From positions 125,440 to 189,439 of the forward strand of contig DHVG01000001.1 of NCBI GenBank assembly GCA_002412545.1: a DNA stretch of 64,000 nucleotides, written 5' to 3'. The translations under genes were made by a program, and so were the position numbers. Under the pieces are notes generated by a model that was not told the DNA's origin, searched no databases, and worked only from the letters and a program-made list of their open reading frames with translations. This document shows, piece after piece, positions 61,636 to 64,000 of the stretch (the first letter of the stretch is position 1; each line of letters starts with the position of its first letter). This stretch comes from Elusimicrobia bacterium UBA5214. Its GTDB lineage: Bacteria > Elusimicrobiota > UBA5214.

Positions 61636-62201
61636 AATTTTTGTAGATTCTTTGCTAAAGTTAGAAGTCTAAAAAAACTATTTCTTTGTTTTAAAAGATT
61701 AAGCGAAGGCAAAACTTTTAGGAAATTTAATACAAGGTTATGTATTTCTTCAAATTGTTTTGTTTTTGTTTTGTAAAAGTTGATTCTATTTTTTTCTTCA
61801 GAACTAAATTTGGCTTGACTATTATTCAGGATAGTTTTGATTTTTTCTAAAGGTTCAGCGGTTGTATTTAAACGGCGAGCAAGTCCTTCGGTCAAACGAT
61901 TGGTAACAATTTTCAGGAAATCGGTTTCGGCGGTATAGTAATCTTTTCTTGAACCTTTAATCCAGACTTTTTTCACCGCTTGCCAACTTTCTAAAATACG
62001 GATATTTATACTGACATTACCTTTACTGATTTTGAGTTTTTCTGCCATTTCGTCTAAGGAAACTGACTCGGGACGTATGTAAAGAAGTGCATAAAGTTGT
62101 CCAACCACCGGATTAATACTTAAACTACGAGCTAAATCACCGGCGGTTTCAACGAAAATATCTTCAATTTTTGCAAGGAGAGGATTATTCTTTTCAATCA
62201 T
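61632..62201 (-). CDS. GbsR/MarR-type transcriptional regulator
   Basis: A 189-residue protein with a winged helix at about residues 35-90 (VVGQLYALLYIRPESVSLDE, then LKISKGNVSINIRILESWQA, typical for GbsR/MarR-type regulators) and a helical C-terminal half that may dimerise. It is placed between two glycosyltransferase genes, directly behind a consensus promoter and a palindromic site overlapping the transcription start. It likely regulates its own operon and possibly the whole downstream locus. Confidence 0.82.
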   Translation of the reverse strand: MIEKNNPLLAKIEDIFVETAGDLARSLSINPVVGQLYALLYIRPESVSLDEMAEKLKISKGNVSINIRILESWQAVKKVWIKGSRKDYYTAETDFLKIVTNRLTEGLARRLNTTAEPLEKIKTILNNSQAKFSSEEKNRINFYKTKTKQFEEIHNLVLNFLKVLPSLNLLKQRNSFFRLLTLAKNLQKL

Positions 62202-62231
62202 TGTTTAAAAAGTTTTAAATGTTCTAAACAA
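62201..62231 (-). promoter_or_regulatory. Palindromic operator at the regulator gene start
   Basis: A 31-bp inverted repeat: TTGTTTAGAACATT and TTGTTTAAAAAGTT (reverse) half-sites separated by 3 bp, with the outer seven bases identical. It lies between the -10 box and the ATG at 62201 and overlaps the predicted transcription start. It is the natural binding site for the regulator it precedes; the match is by geometry only. Confidence 0.6.
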
Positions 62232-62260
62232 ATTATAATACAGAAATCTTATTTTGTCAA
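62232..62260 (-). promoter_or_regulatory. Consensus sigma70 promoter
   Basis: On the minus strand TTGACA (62255-62260), 17 bp, TATAAT (62232-62237): both boxes match the consensus fully. The -35 box overlaps the TGA stop of the upstream GT4 (62257-62259). It would drive the regulator and the genes after it. Confidence 0.85.
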
Positions 62261-63447
62261 GGGGCAGGAAGAAAAAAACTTTGGTAGAGGGAATCAAGTT
62301 GGTTGACCATCTGGTCAATATCAAAGGAAGTATCGATAATTTTTTTCCCTTCTCCCCCCATTTTTTTAGCAATTTCTCGGTTAGTAAGCAAAAAGATTAC
62401 TTTTTCAGCCATTTTCTGTGGTTCTTTTGGTGGGACTAAAAAACCAGTAACTCCGTCTTTTACAATTTCACGGTTACCGTCAACCGCGGTAGCAACGACG
62501 GGTCTCTCGGAAACCATTGCTTCAAGGATTGTTCTCGGTAGACCTTCCCAGAGGCCGGTTAAAACAAAGATATCAGTAATTCGCATAATTTCCGGTATAT
62601 CTCTTCTCCAACCGGTAAGAATAACTTCTTTTTCTAATTGCAGATTGCAGATTGCAGATTGCAGATTGTTTCGTAGTTCGCCGTCACCAACGATTAAGAA
62701 AACCGGTGATTTGGTGATTAAATTACTGGGTGATTGGATAACGATTTTTGCCATTTCAATAAAGGTGGAAAGGTCTTTCTGGGGTTTAAAAGGAGCAATG
62801 GTAGTTACTACCAAATTGTTCGGTTGAATACCGAGTTCTTTTTTCTTTTCCTCGGGATTAATCCTGACTTCCACAAAATGGCTAATTTTTATACCACTGC
62901 GAATAAGAATATACTTTTCAGTAGTGCCAATTTTGTTTTCTAAACCAGTTTTTATGTTTTCTTCAGAAACGGCCACAAGTTTATCAGTGATTTTTGCGGT
63001 AATGTATTCAAGAAAAATAAAAAATTTCATAGTTAGCCACTTCTGATAAAGATTGAAACCAAAACCATGAAAAGTGTGAATTATCTTGGGGTAGCGAGTA
63101 GCGGGTAGCGAGTAGCGAGCAAACCAGGCAGCCCAGCGAGCAAGAATACCGGCTTTAGAAGAATGGGTATGGACAATATCCGGGCGCTCAAAACACAAAA
63201 TCCGCCAGATCGCAAAAAAAGCACGAAGGTCACAAATAGGGTTAACTTCACGAATTAAAGAAGGAAGAAAGTAAACTTTTGTATTGGGAATTTTTTTTGC
63301 TTCTTCTTCGAGAATTCCACCACAACCGCTGATTAAAATAACCTCATATTTGTCGCGCGGGAGATGTTCAACTGTATATAAAGTATTTTGTTGGGCACCA
63401 CCAAGTTCCAACTTGGTAATGATATGAGCGACTTTAATCTTTTTCAT
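62257..63447 (-). CDS. Glycosyltransferase family 4 with repeat-derived insertions
   Basis: A 396-residue GT-B protein: KVAHIITKLELGGAQQNTLY, IIHTFHGFGFNLYQ, TTIAPFKPQKDLSTFIEMAK, LIVGDGELR and GLWEGLPRTILEAMVSERPV. Relative to family members it has extra peptides RYSLPATRYP, QSPSNLITKSP and NLQSAICNLQ at surface-loop positions, each encoded by a period-7 or period-8 tandem repeat. The core motifs are intact, so the enzyme may be active despite the insertions. Confidence 0.88.
   Translation of the reverse strand: MKKIKVAHIITKLELGGAQQNTLYTVEHLPRDKYEVILISGCGGILEEEAKKIPNTKVYFLPSLIREVNPICDLRAFFAIWRILCFERPDIVHTHSSKAGILARWAAWFARYSLPATRYPKIIHTFHGFGFNLYQKWLTMKFFIFLEYITAKITDKLVAVSEENIKTGLENKIGTTEKYILIRSGIKISHFVEVRINPEEKKKELGIQPNNLVVTTIAPFKPQKDLSTFIEMAKIVIQSPSNLITKSPVFLIVGDGELRNNLQSAICNLQLEKEVILTGWRRDIPEIMRITDIFVLTGLWEGLPRTILEAMVSERPVVATAVDGNREIVKDGVTGFLVPPKEPQKMAEKVIFLLTNREIAKKMGGEGKKIIDTSFDIDQMVNQLDSLYQSFFLPAP
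62641..62668 (-). repeat. Period-7 minisatellite (CAGATTG)4 in GT4 gene
   Basis: Four perfect 7-bp copies (plus strand CAGATTG), preceded by a partial copy. They encode NLQSAICNLQ after DGELR in the donor-binding domain. Confidence 0.92.
62705..62736 (-). repeat. Period-8 minisatellite in GT4 gene
   Basis: Four imperfect 8-bp units (GGTGATTT, GGTGATTA, AATTACTG, GGTGATTG on the plus strand). They encode the SPSNLITKSP peptide between the AKIV and VFLIVGDG blocks. Confidence 0.75.
63090..63117 (-). repeat. Period-7 minisatellite (RGTAGCG)4 in GT4 gene
   Basis: Four 7-bp units on the plus strand, alternating GGTAGCG and AGTAGCG. They encode RYSLPATRYP just before KIIHTFHGFGF in the N-terminal domain. 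Confidence 0.92.
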
Positions 63448-63456
63448 TGAATAGCG

Positions 63457-63486
63457 ATTTAGACAGATTTACACGGATTCAGACGG
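63457..63486 (-). repeat. Period-10 repeat between GT4 and FAD enzyme genes
   Basis: Three imperfect 10-bp units (ATTTAGACAG, ATTTACACGG, ATTCAGACGG on the plus strand). The repeat includes the stop codon of the FAD enzyme gene, so it may have reset the end of that gene. Confidence 0.7.
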
Positions 63487-64000
63487 ATGAAATTTGTTCA
63501 GCGACTTTTTTTCCTTCAAGGATGGATTCTTCCATAAACGAATATTTCCAAGCTCCGTAACGACCGAGGGAAAAAATATTGTTTTTTTGTAAAAAGTTGT
63601 TAATTGTTGATAATGCTCCATTACGGTCGTAGTCATAGATGACATAAGCGTAAGGGATGGGAAGTAAGTTAATTGCTAAAATTTTATCATTTTCATTGAG
63701 AATCTTACACCGTAACAAATCTTTTTTAACCCGGGAAATAATCTTTTTTTGGTTGAGAATTCTATTTGGCTCGTGGGCAATTTCAATATATAAAGAAGCA
63801 TAATTGTAAGGTCTATTTTTCTTTGGCACCATTTCTTTAGAGAAATTGTGATAAAATCCCACCCGATAAAAAATGAATTCTTTTTCAGGAAAGTAAATCC
63901 AGTGATAATTCTCAATTGGTGATTGGTAATTGGCCCGTCCTCCGCAGAAGATCTGCTTCGGAGGATGGATGATTGGTAATTGGGAAAAGAAAGATAAGTC
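63479..64000 (-). CDS. FAD-dependent oxidoreductase, C-terminal part (amine oxidase/PPOX-like, partial)
   Basis: At least 173 residues of a protein whose N-terminus lies outside the window. The end SLGRYGAWKYSFMEESILEG and the preceding IPYAYVIYDYDRNGA resemble the FAD-binding C-terminal motif of amine-oxidase, protoporphyrinogen-oxidase or UDP-galactopyranose mutase-like enzymes. Codons encoding IIHPPKQIFCGGRANYQSP, before NYHWIYFPE, are an insertion made by a repeat with a hairpin (63915-63985). The enzyme may be a sugar mutase or oxidoreductase. Confidence 0.7.
   Translation of the reverse strand, partial: DLSFFSQLPIIHPPKQIFCGGRANYQSPIENYHWIYFPEKEFIFYRVGFYHNFSKEMVPKKNRPYNYASLYIEIAHEPNRILNQKKIISRVKKDLLRCKILNENDKILAINLLPIPYAYVIYDYDRNGALSTINNFLQKNNIFSLGRYGAWKYSFMEESILEGKKVAEQISSV
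63915..63985 (-). repeat. ATTGGTR repeats flanking a hairpin, inside an FAD enzyme gene
   Basis: On the plus strand ATTGGTG, ATTGGTA and ATTGGCC (63915-63935) are followed by a hairpin with outer arms TCCTCCG (63938-63944) and CGGAGGA (63959-63965), and then ATTGGTA and ATTGGGA (63972-63985). The whole element stays open in the reading frame. It looks like a mobile, hairpin-bearing short repeat inserted in a coding sequence. Confidence 0.75.

Noticed and set aside
62303..62827. 174-codon plus-strand ORF
   Set aside because: Antisense to a clear GT4 and includes the tandem repeats; no recognisable protein pattern.
58623..63117. Possible CRISPR arrays from short direct repeats
   Set aside because: Units are 7-10 bp with no spacers, inside coding genes, and no cas gene is present.
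1..64000. tRNA, rRNA, riboswitch or insertion sequence
   Set aside because: No cloverleaf, rRNA block, known riboswitch core or transposase reading frame was recognised on either strand.

Overview
The window is one very long, unidirectional surface-polysaccharide (O-antigen or capsule type) biosynthesis locus. Every convincing gene lies on the minus strand, so transcription runs from position 64000 towards 1, with frequent 1-20 bp overlaps (ATGA, TAATG and GTGA junctions). The DNA is AT-rich; the stretch around 7-10.7 kb looks somewhat less so than 13-52 kb. There are no rRNA, tRNA, CRISPR or transposase genes. The gene content suggests a Gram-negative or Gram-negative-like, probably uncultivated bacterium. 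I cannot name the phylum from sequence alone.

In transcription order: (i) 64.0-52.0 kb holds a nonulosonate block related to pseudaminic acid synthesis: a truncated FAD oxidoreductase, two GT4 glycosyltransferases around a GbsR/MarR-type regulator that has a consensus promoter and a palindromic operator, PseB, PseC, an aldo/keto reductase, an SpsF/aminotransferase-III fusion, a GNAT, an epimerase/ATP-grasp fusion and a HAD phosphatase. (ii) 52.0-49.5 kb is a scar of gene fragments plus a methyltransferase and the PseI synthase. (iii) 49.4-37.5 kb carries a B12-type radical SAM protein, a methyltransferase, a FemAB-like transferase, an LIC12162-like transferase, an asparagine-synthase-like protein, an FkbM methyltransferase, a GT4, an ABC flippase and a putative glycosyltransferase. 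(iv) 37.3-19.2 kb starts at a good sigma70 promoter. It holds a GDP-mannose 4,6-dehydratase-like enzyme, two separate split transketolases each accompanied by SDR enzymes, four radical SAM enzymes and a PHP/zinc-ribbon fusion between them, a GT2, a GHMP kinase and a His-substituted DegT enzyme. (v) 19.2-12.6 kb has two GT-C membrane glycosyltransferases with a 43-residue membrane peptide between them, methyltransferases and a GT4. (vi) 12.5-0 kb is a CDP-sugar module: RfbF, RfbG, a NUDIX protein, an acetolactate-synthase-like ThDP enzyme, a HAD-IIA phosphatase, an HpcH/HpaI aldolase, a C-methyltransferase, a radical SAM enzyme, reductases, an FkbM methyltransferase, RfbH and a GT2.

Taken together the locus should make at least three unusual sugars: a CDP-3,6-dideoxyhexose-derived, probably branched sugar; one or two sugars made by two-carbon transfer with split transketolases; and a 5,7-diamino-nonulosonate-like acid. 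The strongest leads are the duplicated split-transketolase modules around a radical SAM island, the ThDP-containing CDP-sugar module, a 3-dehydrase homologue with a relocated cysteine set, and a family of period-7 and period-8 minisatellites inserted in frame into conserved enzymes. Functions are assigned from motifs and context; no database search was run.
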